Source: Microseira sp041929235 | Lineage (GTDB): Bacteria > Cyanobacteriota > Cyanobacteriia > Cyanobacteriales > Aerosakkonemataceae | NCBI RefSeq assembly: GCF_041929235.1 | Contig: NZ_JBHFNP010000057.1 | Location: 1-64,000 of the forward strand | Length of the DNA: 64,000 bases | Direction: 5' to 3' | Translations under genes and position numbers: made by a program | In this document: positions 27,001 through 34,564 of the stretch, one piece after another | How the letters are laid out: each line of letters starts with the position of its first letter | Position numbering within the stretch: position 1 is the first letter of the stretch | The notes under the pieces: generated by a model | The model's input: only the letters and a program-made list of their open reading frames with translations | The model's database searches: none | What the model was told of the DNA's origin: nothing

Positions 27001-29986
27001 CAAAAGCTTTTTTAAACGCCGCTGGGTTGATGCTACGCAAGTAAGCGAGGTGAGCAAATAATTCTTGACCGTCGCTGTTTTCTTGGACGTCAAACAATCC
27101 AAATGCCGGAATATTGCGGTCATAAGCTCGCACGCTGTCGAGAAAGCCAAAACTTTCGTTTTGGGAAGCAGCTTCGACAACAGCACGCAAAACTAAAAAA
27201 GTAGATCGTTCGGCATTGTTCAATTCAGATGGCGCTTTACCAATCAGATTCACGGGCAAAATTTCCGCTTCTTGCCAACAGTTATGGTATGGATTGGAAG
27301 CGTTTTGGCTGAAGCCAAGGATACGCGGCCCGCCGGGTAATCTGGTGAAGACATTGAGTGCTGTTTCTGTGCGGCGAATTGTATATTCTTTGTGGTTTTG
27401 AATATCTTTAATTATCCAGGTATGGTTCGCGCGATCGCTTTCTACTGTTACGGTATTGGAAACCATTATCGGTGGCGTTGCTTGGGCAAACTCCTGACGC
27501 CAAGCATCTGATAAGTTAGGGCTATTGTCTAAATCTGCCTGCAACTCCAATCTGGCACTAAAAAGAAACTCTCCTGGCGCATAATAGTGCCCGAGTGCAA
27601 ACAAACCATCTTGATGGGACGGAGGTAAACCGTCTGCGTAGTGTTGCGTAAAGTCTTTAACAAATATCTGCGTTCCCTCGGTTTGCACGTCCGAGTACAG
27701 CCAGATATTATCCGGTTCTGGTTGAACATTTTCCCGCAGGTTCAAACGATTGGGGGGCGTCAGATTCCTGCCGTAAATCACCACCGGACAGCGCAAATCC
27801 CTCCTTAACCATTCTTTAATTAATCCTCGCGTCGCTTCATTGGCTACACCACTGACCGCACCCTTGTAAAACTGAAAATTTTTGAATGGCTGCAAGCGTT
27901 CAACATAATATTGTGTATCTGGTGGGGGCGGTTGCAATAATTGTGCAACATATTCCATCTGGGCGTAGCGCTGGAACTCTCTCACAGCTTCTGCTGTCTT
28001 TTTGTCGAAGATTCCGTCGGGTTTTTTAAGCAGAAATCCTAAATTTTGTAGGTCTTCTTGCAGTTCGCGCACAAAACCCTTTTCTTCGCTGTCTGGTAGC
28101 GGCTCTTCCTGACTGGCAGAACGGAAAGATCCTCCGTATTTAAACTTCTTCGGCGGGTTGCTTTTATCCTTATCAAAGTCTCCTTGTCGTAGTTTATAGC
28201 CGCCGTAGAGTTTTGATTTATCGGGTAGCGGTATGCCTGCAAGTCCGCTGGAGAACAATTTTAAAGAATTAGGCTCTATACTCAGACCTGTATCAATTCG
28301 CAGCTGATATCTCCTGCGATTGTTATTAGGTTGCCATGTAGGCCAGTCGCGCACTTGCTTTAGGGTTTCGAGGAAACCATTCCGGGTTTGCCATTCTTTC
28401 CCTTCCTTGCTATCCAGATCGGCGGGTTTATTTCCAACCCAGTTAGTAACTACCTCAATGATGGCGTTTACTAAATCAGGTTGACTGGGTGGATTATTAC
28501 CAGCGCGTTCAACTGCTCTTTGGTATGCTTGCTGTAAAGGTGGTGGGTTAGATTTGCTAGCCGCTAAGTTGCTAACTTTACCGTTGAGAACTATAGAAGC
28601 AGGTCGCCAAATATGGTAGCGCAGCAAAAGGGCAACTGCTTTTTCTGAGGTATAAACATCGCCAATTTTTGTCCGGCGATCGCCTGCACCTCCATTCGGG
28701 TCAGTTTCTTTTGACCAAGGAGTAGAAAGAATATCTCGCAGGCGTATTCGTGCCATGTCCCACATACAGCGACGAAAACCCTCAATTGTACGGCTCGCCA
28801 TTACAAAACGATAGAACCAGTGCCACGTTTTAAAGTAATTGGCATACTTTTTCGTTTCTTCCCGCTTAAATCCTGCCTGTTTGTTATATTTCGCTATAGT
28901 TTCATAGTCGCCGGCTTCTGTGTTTTGTGAGGGCCATGCAGCATAAGCACGCATCCCGGAATTAAACAAAGATTCGCCATTAGCAGCACCAGCACCTTCA
29001 AACCAATCTTTATCTATTTGGATGCCAAAAAAGCCAATCGCTTTTTTGAATGCTGACTCGTCTTGATATTTAAGGTATGCCAAAAATGCCCCGAGTTCTC
29101 CTAACAGTAAAGTCCAGTGACATGGGCCAAGAGAAATAACAGCATCATCCCAAGCATTAATGCAGTCAAAGTAACCAATACATTCTTGTTCAGCAGCAGT
29201 CCGAATAACTTTGTAGGTGGATAATTCTTCAGCAGTGAGTTGATTAAGTGCCTTGCCTACTAAATTGTCTGGCAAAATTTCCGTTTCGGGATACCAAACA
29301 TTATTAGGAACATCAGAAAGCGGCCCCCCCTTTAATGCAATGCCGAGGACAATCAATTTGTCGCGTTCATCCCGTGGGCGATTTGGCAAGAAGTCATCGT
29401 AACGTCTATAATCGTCTCGAATAGTATCAGCCGGAATATAATATCCACTAAAATCTCGCACAAAAATCCGAGCTTTTTTATCATTAAACTGCTCGGTTAA
29501 CCAAATATTTTGAGGAGTTCCATCTGGCTGGTTAACTATTTTTTTGTTAAAATTTTTATACCAAATTTCAACGACAACAGGACAGCGCCAATTATTAGCT
29601 AGCCAAAATTGAATTAATTGCCGCGTTCTTTGGTTGACTACTCCACTAATATAATCCTTATATTGGTTGGTATTTTGAGTTGGTTCAAGAGTATCTACAT
29701 ATCTTTTAGTTGCAGGCGCATTTGCCTTCAACTTGGCAACAAATGGCATTTTGGCATAGATTTGAAACTCCCGTACTGCCCACTCTGTTTTGAGATCGAA
29801 CTCACCGTAAGTAGGTGAAAGTTTAAAGCCGAGTTTTTCCAAATCTTCTTGCAACTGGCGCACATAACCTGTTTGACCTGGCTGTGGTATGTTGTCAGTG
29901 GGTGCAGACCGATTCCTACCTTCATAAAAACATTTGGAATCTGAATCTTTAAGTTTGAGGTTGTATCCACCGTATGCTGATTCCAT
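18008..29986 (-). CDS. Giant protein with duplicated peptidoglycan-binding and lysozyme-like modules (first gene of the giant pair)
   Basis: The protein has about 3992 residues from the ATG at 29986, which has GGAG nine bases upstream; a GTG at 30007 adds seven. The first 1200 residues are two copies of one module. Each has YGGY, a peptidoglycan-binding domain (GYVRQLQEDLEKLGFKL; GFVRELQEDLQNLGFLL), a Glu-containing segment resembling lysozyme-like folds (LLGELGAFLAYL; GQELFAHLAYL) and a WHWFYRFVMA-RTI block. Residues 1200-2400 are long beta-rich repeats. The part with GLGLGLGINQAL followed by VISYGKLPPD resembles DUF6603. The last third looks like fibronectin-type folds. No signal peptide or transmembrane helix is seen. 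A cell-wall acting scaffold or delivered effector fits the domains, but this is inference. Confidence 0.85.
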   Translation of the reverse strand: MESAYGGYNLKLKDSDSKCFYEGRNRSAPTDNIPQPGQTGYVRQLQEDLEKLGFKLSPTYGEFDLKTEWAVREFQIYAKMPFVAKLKANAPATKRYVDTLEPTQNTNQYKDYISGVVNQRTRQLIQFWLANNWRCPVVVEIWYKNFNKKIVNQPDGTPQNIWLTEQFNDKKARIFVRDFSGYYIPADTIRDDYRRYDDFLPNRPRDERDKLIVLGIALKGGPLSDVPNNVWYPETEILPDNLVGKALNQLTAEELSTYKVIRTAAEQECIGYFDCINAWDDAVISLGPCHWTLLLGELGAFLAYLKYQDESAFKKAIGFFGIQIDKDWFEGAGAANGESLFNSGMRAYAAWPSQNTEAGDYETIAKYNKQAGFKREETKKYANYFKTWHWFYRFVMASRTIEGFRRCMWDMARIRLRDILSTPWSKETDPNGGAGDRRTKIGDVYTSEKAVALLLRYHIWRPASIVLNGKVSNLAASKSNPPPLQQAYQRAVERAGNNPPSQPDLVNAIIEVVTNWVGNKPADLDSKEGKEWQTRNGFLETLKQVRDWPTWQPNNNRRRYQLRIDTGLSIEPNSLKLFSSGLAGIPLPDKSKLYGGYKLRQGDFDKDKSNPPKKFKYGGSFRSASQEEPLPDSEEKGFVRELQEDLQNLGFLLKKPDGIFDKKTAEAVREFQRYAQMEYVAQLLQPPPPDTQYYVERLQPFKNFQFYKGAVSGVANEATRGLIKEWLRRDLRCPVVIYGRNLTPPNRLNLRENVQPEPDNIWLYSDVQTEGTQIFVKDFTQHYADGLPPSHQDGLFALGHYYAPGEFLFSARLELQADLDNSPNLSDAWRQEFAQATPPIMVSNTVTVESDRANHTWIIKDIQNHKEYTIRRTETALNVFTRLPGGPRILGFSQNASNPYHNCWQEAEILPVNLIGKAPSELNNAERSTFLVLRAVVEAASQNESFGFLDSVRAYDRNIPAFGLFDVQENSDGQELFAHLAYLRSINPAAFKKAFEFFGIRADKDWEDNKGEANGVALYNKEQRNYTALPALETLASDDETVTETDEDISEDFATWHWFYRFVMANRTIAGHRQAIWDMTRVRWRDLLATPFPKGFLPDIGTRRALLGDVFTSEQAIAIVFYWYLRFPQEIVDKGIVGEKLRHVCTRAVTNNSSPTSWTNSEEESLIRELITEGIQRHGSEFGQVLENLCRWPLWVEGSNPHGYQLCPADVFAQPQNRKLELAPGRHSFQFDATRMTPPIPKSVTAIKRAIRLSSPPVSGERLKFSVLALAEEDEDAPGNEIIPETLKITAVILTIKTENEIGIKLPIKRAPIDFKFKLNQNPNGKTKVWDTSNSEQQYFDIYDISDDAELPPETSWELDISAMQDGVANLLQVEAKLNWNSQRQVYLQTEIKAPFFRSSLKWVFAAAGTPQSDRADFFNFSIEERQLKFELASVLKVFQNVLPITFTNAIKANLTLELVEQALSWRLETEAADKIAIDLGSSLVRLELGLPKLTLDAFEGLSVSFPQAGAKVALYLDLFSWAEEDQKIINNLFSNDAVVGSTDVGFEPFNWLLKLTSASGALDNLPTVSDLFIWKTGIYPTIHKDLLAALTETTVNVKRKLQAFAGDVLGAILPTQVTFKPAQKPIELVQEEDYWRLLVSLILQVNGVKDSTLQPIFQATGKFGFSASVSEQDPENYLDIQAGAFRADDKIEIQVLEDNVSSFANLVSLYIPQGSIFDFYTDPRSPKIKWVTDKSQQKTPNKIALRIPGSKTQDIGKSEAGCFTFEMEKFSLGTDGFDLKGAVRVESVWLGEPKITGFQKPLAIKGIETKREESQESKIGEIEFRQSKLVYGSLQAVAQLSYFDDAIATFSLAISQDKTSASLAVAGTLDITGLSEFHVDALFATFQITLLHLETKYQNGDWNSSGAMSGRVKFEPAKGKSAAEMGELAELFKGVTVEFESLNPVEMGVEDLTVQFPSKQFEFAKIFKIDLRGIKILKEKGFELLGDIAIERLPGVDAQLSFGGITLMPRANQAPEFTVRRIGAGFSVAGGFEMHGQMDWIDDEKETGFGGAVTIKTEALPQLTGLLKLTQAKTLSGEVVAAIAVYFETELEVALFAGFFLRGLGLGLGINQALNGLQNKDLPLPQRIIAFVDNPRGLPEPKLLPSWVANPPANASQPINWMLVGKGVISYGKLPPDKEHPLVGSILLAIDQDLDIVAAVNLWLFCSPQQTGQEQFIRNPAGRGALAISPRAEQVYGLFRTIKDPKLSDNAPKLLADVLKQVSTTLMFLGDRNGFLLEVGWPWETKITYQYGSILKGTLSSGYRFGIYRGLISFGLNFAINVVLNAQAKIEFSTRFGKAGASLSVYGEGYFRCSFVGALTPSFRPYLLGEVRVAATVEVRAAAYCEFSKKILGIRIRLKISFRTSLKVSISAILVAAMEGADIGFKGDAKVAISVAGYWLSGNVPFRYQDDKVAVVEQQLHQMLPRPIAAKSAFRAPMAAFALRETELKVAAPQIWNYRFRRVQNQIRVLLFPKPGLPEPGREYPRVQKLFDVVDDGSIETGLKENKIAPLLRTQFVDTDKLSEHISVAKVRNHWRIYDSDRQNYYSIWLDAKRYHVYKISNAPRFQVNLQQTTAFRGFLGSGLASDRDSTNSLLEWEENLNRVVMIRDEVLANRDPSVVSDNSAEVRNLTVGDLLFALTEPSQTQTAFSNFQAENVTETVDPRTQNPVAANADDETAGIAPEGQYSPYFKPDDREDSYDRKLAAACEPDAPLSNEVGDSEGLSPGLLIGELVSLVKDTQANPQQNAASYTLAPHLNLVLVFEDNKALLPDEDPVPKLLDLVSFKVDGQETKLESPVGDKKPKYDLIAGTHFQRKSQICLTWNFKREDENTESIENREIQEIGKVYEELDRFVVTRTVLQKPNETRIFPDLHPSVLVAESEVLRPQFQFVDDLVQDGEGSIEDGDLVQYKVVAQTLDDRLLASCIINVVRRTIKPLQPPSQSLALHQLQFANNNNYTQGNFEVAVAFSDLAGEEPRQIITQLQLLYRLIPASTVGLYGFEQSPEMKTKWLTKKVGQDEENSIAISYAESESDRTLTWEELQRLNLSQLNPDRGWETLSISTQHEQNNQAVQLGYHLLFSEEKLWQQVGEIPPGMAIEFYIGREQKQGERIEQRSQLFRCRHAIQLPFAAQTNQSDDVKIHYFSRGNPVNAIEKLPPHLPVITYLAPHFVQGQVSYTETAAQLLLTWRHDRSGRGDTNFSFNPVANYRIHRSDEYSPLDYVRYADEAKILARPELTIRVVPEIMYKSTPSTIEVQGRVSQGQIVTDWNVKEIEPDLLWKKPESRSQIHAEPLQRKSTESGPVWLLTAIVEVLDKIKQILAQKQLDIRYILKFHYPLEDRSSTAVSQEGGTVKERLEKLVKTLDEKTDPFGWWALEALGLSCECHFEDREGRPLDSHYLTKILRQELKDTISDYPISFALFLAEDGKTFLNVLRVFYAEPLKFDEETNGTLPYLYLKAPLGVRLQGREDEKSDQPLDLKQLDFTSKELLETWLRNIQYRLNRQFVPGSVVIYQYNAADAERTERSRPAQITLPINAEGLIECDLPIPDLWAHQYAIALRIIRRYDTLWSRLQPPQLSTNVQKIPYSHLKHIPVERSLPLVPHNIIATPLPGGIQSLVFAHPAAFAAAASAVNAVSGQYSGQTVLLQRRINPDERNKIANLYNAAEIQWQLYQNWLNTAGFEQIKPGPFVLKNERGEWNTLALKPIEGTQAGIYGADRYVFPDLPAYYEYRVAAYSTAGRVCSEVKTTSFTAPLYDKIRQRPRTVACRDAIFNPEDSTLKLTLRLIHPRFHLRDEISPLWVNAEEMFEVRKGEFIRYGSLPDAYLNYQLYIQENPDESFSDPVLLPLAEIVPPLIKGMTPERLSWKAKAQLIGATFDGNSELNLSVLQAGDNANASRLELGELYLEFKLHLNDSQCEKVLHLLRQYSNQPEKIRSLIYLSVARDGVWSPIVQTP

Positions 29987-30007
29987 TGTCGTTTTCTCCA
30001 CTGACAC

Positions 30008-30540
30008 AAATTTTTAGCAGTATGAACTATCCCAGGTCACTATTGCCCCGAGTGGGAGATTCGTCATTGAGATGGGTAGACCAAAAAATTGGCGATTAAT
30101 TTTTCTGAGGCCCAGGCATCAAGATTTAATCGTTTTCTGGCTCAAAGTATTATGGAAAAAAAACTTCTTGGGGTAGATGTTAAAAATGGCTCTACTCTAT
30201 CCTGAAGAATTACCCCTGATGCACCCACTGTAAAATGATGTGTTTGATTGAGTGACTTTATATAAATTGGTGAAAACTTAAGCTTGACCCCGACAAGTAA
30301 ACTCAAGTCATCAATCAACTATCATCTTAATCATTATTTTGGTAATAAATCTGGCATAATAAACAATTGTTAATAAGTATTTACTAAGAGTAACAAAAGA
30401 GGAAGTCGAAATACCTGAATTCGGTTTAAGCCCCCCAACAGGTGAGCGATCGCCAAATCCAAAGCGATCGCAACTGCTGAGAAAGTAAGTCAATTAGCAA
30501 GCGCTCGCTCAAACATAAACAACGCAAACTAGAGCAACAA
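30008..30540. other. Intergenic stretch upstream of the giant genes
   Basis: No intact gene is present. The promoter of the giant gene pair presumably lies here; no clear -10/-35 pair could be chosen by eye. From about 30480 plus-strand sequence (SLKHKQRKLEQQQRLS) may already be part of the decayed CHAT gene that follows. Confidence 0.45.
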
Positions 30541-30762
30541 CAGCGTCTGTCAGATAAGCATGTGTTGGGCTATTTCCAACCCAAAATATGGTTGAGAGAT
30601 ATTACCAAGAAGGAACTGGAAATATGGATTGCAGACAGTAAAATTTTTCTATAGGAAACAATTAGGATGTCTATGGGTCGTAGGTTAAATAATATCTCAG
30701 ATAACGACGAACCTTTTCAATCTCCTTTCTATTGGGCAGCATTTTGTACAATAGGTCGGTAA
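30541..30762 (+). pseudogene. CHAT-domain protein, C-terminal remnant
   Basis: The frame reads PKIWLRDITKKELEIWI and stops at a TAG near 30651. After a shift it continues with RRLNNISDNDEPFQSPFYWA and AAFCTIGR before a TAA at 30760-30762. The first motif (Leu-Arg-Asp followed by Thr-x-x-Glu-Leu) and the final SPFYWAAF-C-IG are typical of the C-terminal end of cyanobacterial CHAT proteins. The catalytic His and Cys regions upstream are lost. It is on the strand opposite to the intact CHAT genes to the right, so it derives from a separate gene. Confidence 0.65.
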
Positions 30763-31185
30763 TGAACTCTAAACTACCCTCTAATCCAGAAGCATATCTC
30801 GACTTCCTCCAGTTGATTCTCAAAACTGTGCAAGAGAGCGATCGCAACCCCAGATCGTCTACTCCCTGTTGCCAGAAAATTTGGATAAATTGGATGACAC
30901 TTTATAGCGCCTTGCAGCCGTATGAGGTACAGTGCGCGATCGCAGGCGCTGTAGAGACGTTACATGTAACGTCTCTACAGTTACAGAAAATGCACCAAAA
31001 AGCTGTACCTCACTCGCTTGCAATCTGCTGTAATTAAGATATTGCGTGATTGGGCAACAACTACTTGGTTTGGAGTACAGCCAATAGAAGCATTAATCTA
31101 TGCAGAAGCAATTGTTAATTTTAGTAATCTAATTCGGAGTTTTCCCCACGGGAACATCGCTACCAATTTGGAGATTGCGATCGCT
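30762..31185 (+). pseudogene. TPR/CHAT-type protein, N-terminal remnant interrupted by a MITE
   Basis: It begins with an ATG that overlaps the previous stop (TAATG at 30760-30764), reads NPEAYLDFLQLILKTVQESD, and after a one-base frameshift PQIVYSLLPENLDKLDDTL. A small inserted element follows. The frame resumes with IKILRDWATTTWFGVQPIEA and IVNFSNLIRSFPHGNIATNL up to about 31185, where the intact TPR-CHAT gene begins on the other strand. These blocks match the N-terminal region of cyanobacterial TPR-CHAT proteins. Removing the element together with one TA copy joins the two parts exactly in frame. Confidence 0.65.
30905..31032. mobile_element. MITE-like element with imperfect terminal inverted repeats and a TA duplication
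   Basis: The element of about 124 bases lies between TA at 30905-30906 and TA at 31031-31032. TTGCA-(8 bases)-GAGGTACAG at 30912-30932 is inversely repeated at 31003-31023, with 17 of 21 positions matching. In the middle is a perfect 32-base palindrome at 30949-30980 with arms containing GTAGAGACGTTACA. It encodes nothing. TA duplication and this size fit a non-autonomous relative of IS630/Tc1-type elements. Its insertion point is confirmed by the restored reading frame of the disrupted TPR-CHAT remnant. Confidence 0.7.
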
Positions 31186-31187
31186 CC

Positions 31188-34100
31188 TCAAGGTTCTCCA
31201 ATCAGCGTAAAGGCTGCCCAGTTTTTAGGATGAGGATGTTGCTGCATCGTCGTCAACATTGCCTGACGCAGCGCTTGGGCTTTATCCAACTTCTGCTGCT
31301 GCCAATGGCGATAAAATTCACCCATCAAGAAAGCCGTAGGAGCATCCGGTACTGACCACAGAGACACTAGCACGCTGGGAACACCCGCAGAAATTAAGGA
31401 ACGAGACAGTCCAATTACCCCATCTCCTGTAATTCGACCTTGACCTGTATTGCAAGCACTCAGAACCACTAATTCGGCGTTCAGCTTCAAGTCTAGGATT
31501 TCTTCAGCAGTGAGCAAACCACTATCATTCCCAGAAGGAGCAAAAGCGATCGCGCTCCCCAAACCCCGCCGATCGTCCAGTATGCCGTGAGTCGCCAGAT
31601 GAATCAACCTGGCTCTGGGTAACTGCGGTACAATCGCTGCTTTAGTCGCTCTAGCCCCAATCAAAGGTTGTGCGTGCAACAGTTGGGCAATTTCTTGCGC
31701 TTCTTGTTCGGCATTCGGCAAGGGAGATAGTTGTTGCGGGGGTTCTCCCAATACCAGCGACACTTTAGGCATGGTGGGATTGCCAACTATTAAAATATCT
31801 TTAGCCGCACCGGAAACGCGAGACTTTTGCTGGTGAGTTAATTCCAGAACTTGAATTGCAGGAGCAGTGAGAATCGTGTGTTTCTCAATTAAGTATTTTC
31901 CAGCAGCGTCTTGCAAGGCTGGAAACGGAACCAGAAACAATTCTCTTTGGGGAATTAAAATAACGCGGGCATTGGGGTCAGTTGGCAGCAAATCGGCAAT
32001 CGGTTGGATCAGTACTTGATAAAGTTGTTGCAGGCGGGGGTCAGTGATGCGGAGATTTTCAGTCTTGCTTGTTACATCTGCGATCGCTCGTTCTATGGTC
32101 GTTCCTGCTTCCCAGTCTGGTTGCCTGAGAGTAAGCGTTGCATTTTGGGTATTAACTGATACTACTTCCCAAGGGGGCGAATTGGGGATATCGTCGTTTA
32201 ACGCGATGCGATCGCCTGGAGCAAAAGCTAGTTGATCGGTGTTACCGCGACTTCTGCCGCCAATCAATTCGCGGGTATTGGAAACAAGGTCTTTGAGCGG
32301 AGTTTTTAAGGATTTTAGTTCGCTGCGGCGAAAAGCGATCTCACCTGTTGGCTTAATTACCCAAATATAGAGTCCTAATTCTTGCTTTTGGAGTTGTAAC
32401 CAGAACGAGTCATAGATAATCGAATACTCAACGATCGTGGCATTAGTAGATCTGGCAATTTGTTGAATTTCTGCCAAATTGATCGTCGGTTGAACATCTG
32501 TATTAGAGGAAGCTAACTTTGCACCTAATAAATCCACAAATGCCCTGGCACGACCTCCCTCGGCAATTTCCAAAGCCTCATTGGTTTTATTCTGGGCAAT
32601 TAGAACTTGTTGCAGTGCCTGATAGAGACCAGCTTGCGTGTCAAAAATCGAGACTTTATCCCTGTCCTTTAATTTAGAGCGAAGAGGTTTTAGAACCTCA
32701 ACGGACTCGCGCAGCGTTTTCTCTGCCGATACTAGATTGCCAGATATAAAGAAAGCAACCCCCATATTGCCGAGGATTTGTCCTTCAACAGCTTTTTCAT
32801 TGAGTTCTTTTGGAATCGCCAAGGCTTGCTGATAAAAATTCAGTGCTTGGGTATACGCACCTTGGGCGAAATAAACTCCTGCAATATTATTGAGACTTGT
32901 TCCTTTCCCAGATCGATTACCAACTTCTTTTTCAATCGCCAAAGCTTGCTGAAATTTCTCCAAGGCTTGGGGATACTTACCTTGATAGAGGTGAACTATC
33001 CCTATATTGTTCAGAGTGCCCGCTTCAACTGTGCGAATTCCGAGTTCTTTGGCAATCACCAAGGCTGGCTCGAACAGCATTACCGCTCGATCGTACTTGC
33101 TCCGATCGAAGTAATTTTGCCCAAGGTTATTGAGAGTCACTGCTTCCAAAGCGCGATCGCCAATCACCCGGCTAATTTCTAGAGCTTGCTGAAAATTTAT
33201 TTGGGCTTCCTCATACTGCCCCAAGTTTTCATATAAGGCTCCCAAGTTGTTAAAGACGAGTGCCATTCCTGCGCGATCGCCTATTTTTTGCAAAACCGAG
33301 TTAGCTTGATGATAAAAATCCAAGGCTTGGGAATACTGACCTTGATTGTAGTAAACTAGCCCGATGTTGGTGAGGATTCGTCCTTCTCCTACCACCAAAC
33401 CAAATTGTTTGAAAATATTATTGGCTTGGTAATAAGATTCTAGAGCTTGAGCATACTGACCTAGATTCATGTAAATCACCCCAATGTTGTTGATCGCTGT
33501 AGCTTCTTTGAAGGGGTCTTTAAATTCTCTGACAATGGCTAAAGCTTGCCGCACTAAATCTAAAGCTCGGTCATACTTGCCCTGGCTGCTATAAAGTTCT
33601 CCGAGGTTGTTAAGGCTCTCCGCTTGACCTAGTTTGAAGCCGATTGCTTGATGAATAGCTAAGGCTTGCTCAAAAAAATGCTGTGCTTGTAAATACTCAC
33701 CCAAAGAATAATAAGCTATACCCATATTGTTGATTATCCTGCCTTCTATTTGGCGATCGCTTGGATCGGAAATAGTCACTCGCTGTTGCCAAATCTTCAA
33801 AGCTTGCTGATGTTTTTCCAATCCTTGGCGAGCCTGACCCTGAGAGCAATAAACGTTCCCAATGTTGCTGAGGCTCACAGCTTCTAGTATAGGAGAGTTA
33901 ATTTCTCTAGAGATAGTCAGCGCTTGTTCAAAAGACTGCAATGCAGCTGGAAATTGCCTGGTATTAATCTGCTGCATTCCTTGCTGGGATAGTCGCACGA
34001 TTTCTTGGGCACGCTGTTCTCTTCGATCCAACTCAGACGGCGGTGTTAATTGCGCTAGAAAATTGGGAGAGAAAGGCATCGAGCTATTGTTTGACTGAGA

Positions 34101-34532
34101 CATCAGGCGAGAAAAATTGCTGTAAAATTGCTCAAAGCTGTCAAGGTTTAGTCCGGTCTCTGGGGTGATGTCAAATTGACTAATCAGAGTAAAAGCTTGA
34201 CTGAAAAATTCCTGAGCTTTGGAATACTGATTCAGACTTGAGTAAACTAGCCCAAGATTGACAAGGCTTTGCGCTTCCCCAGCGCGATCGCCAATTTCCC
34301 GATAAATCTTCAACGCCTGTTGCAAAGGCTGCAACGCCGCCTGATAATTACCTGCCTCGTTCTGCTGCATCCCTTGCTGTAAAAGTCGGTCTGCCTCTGC
34401 TTTCCGCGCCTCTGTAGTTCTAGCCAATACCTGTTGCGTTGGGAAAAAAATTGGAAAATTCGCCAACCAAGGAGTCGAAACAGTGGCGAAAAGAGCGATC
34501 AATGCGGTGAGATAAAAGCTTTTGAGTTTCAT
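31188..34532 (-). CDS. TPR-CHAT protein (caspase-like peptidase with tetratricopeptide repeats)
   Basis: The protein has 1114 residues. It starts with a signal peptide or anchor (KSFYLTALIALFATVSTPWL). About 15 tetratricopeptide repeats follow, of the type AESLNNLGELYSSQGKYDRA, to about residue 650. The C-terminal CHAT domain has the catalytic His in HLATHG near residue 980 and Cys in LSACNTG near residue 1027, followed by the conserved GVPSVLVSLWSVPD, so it should be active. CHAT proteases are caspase/separase relatives; in related systems they are kept inactive until a partner binds the TPRs. The gene follows DUF928 by 32 bases and is the last intact gene of a sigma factor-led cluster. The natural substrate is unknown; nearby giant proteins are candidates by position only. 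Confidence 0.9.
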   Translation of the reverse strand: MKLKSFYLTALIALFATVSTPWLANFPIFFPTQQVLARTTEARKAEADRLLQQGMQQNEAGNYQAALQPLQQALKIYREIGDRAGEAQSLVNLGLVYSSLNQYSKAQEFFSQAFTLISQFDITPETGLNLDSFEQFYSNFSRLMSQSNNSSMPFSPNFLAQLTPPSELDRREQRAQEIVRLSQQGMQQINTRQFPAALQSFEQALTISREINSPILEAVSLSNIGNVYCSQGQARQGLEKHQQALKIWQQRVTISDPSDRQIEGRIINNMGIAYYSLGEYLQAQHFFEQALAIHQAIGFKLGQAESLNNLGELYSSQGKYDRALDLVRQALAIVREFKDPFKEATAINNIGVIYMNLGQYAQALESYYQANNIFKQFGLVVGEGRILTNIGLVYYNQGQYSQALDFYHQANSVLQKIGDRAGMALVFNNLGALYENLGQYEEAQINFQQALEISRVIGDRALEAVTLNNLGQNYFDRSKYDRAVMLFEPALVIAKELGIRTVEAGTLNNIGIVHLYQGKYPQALEKFQQALAIEKEVGNRSGKGTSLNNIAGVYFAQGAYTQALNFYQQALAIPKELNEKAVEGQILGNMGVAFFISGNLVSAEKTLRESVEVLKPLRSKLKDRDKVSIFDTQAGLYQALQQVLIAQNKTNEALEIAEGGRARAFVDLLGAKLASSNTDVQPTINLAEIQQIARSTNATIVEYSIIYDSFWLQLQKQELGLYIWVIKPTGEIAFRRSELKSLKTPLKDLVSNTRELIGGRSRGNTDQLAFAPGDRIALNDDIPNSPPWEVVSVNTQNATLTLRQPDWEAGTTIERAIADVTSKTENLRITDPRLQQLYQVLIQPIADLLPTDPNARVILIPQRELFLVPFPALQDAAGKYLIEKHTILTAPAIQVLELTHQQKSRVSGAAKDILIVGNPTMPKVSLVLGEPPQQLSPLPNAEQEAQEIAQLLHAQPLIGARATKAAIVPQLPRARLIHLATHGILDDRRGLGSAIAFAPSGNDSGLLTAEEILDLKLNAELVVLSACNTGQGRITGDGVIGLSRSLISAGVPSVLVSLWSVPDAPTAFLMGEFYRHWQQQKLDKAQALRQAMLTTMQQHPHPKNWAAFTLIGEP

Positions 34533-34564
34533 AGCGATCGCGCAATATTAAATCCATTTCGCGG

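Noticed and set aside
31188..34532. TPR-CHAT gene as part of a type III-E CRISPR system
   Set aside because: There is no CRISPR array or cas gene in the window; the neighbours (DUF928, CHAT-CHASE2, DUF1822, sigma factor) define a different context.
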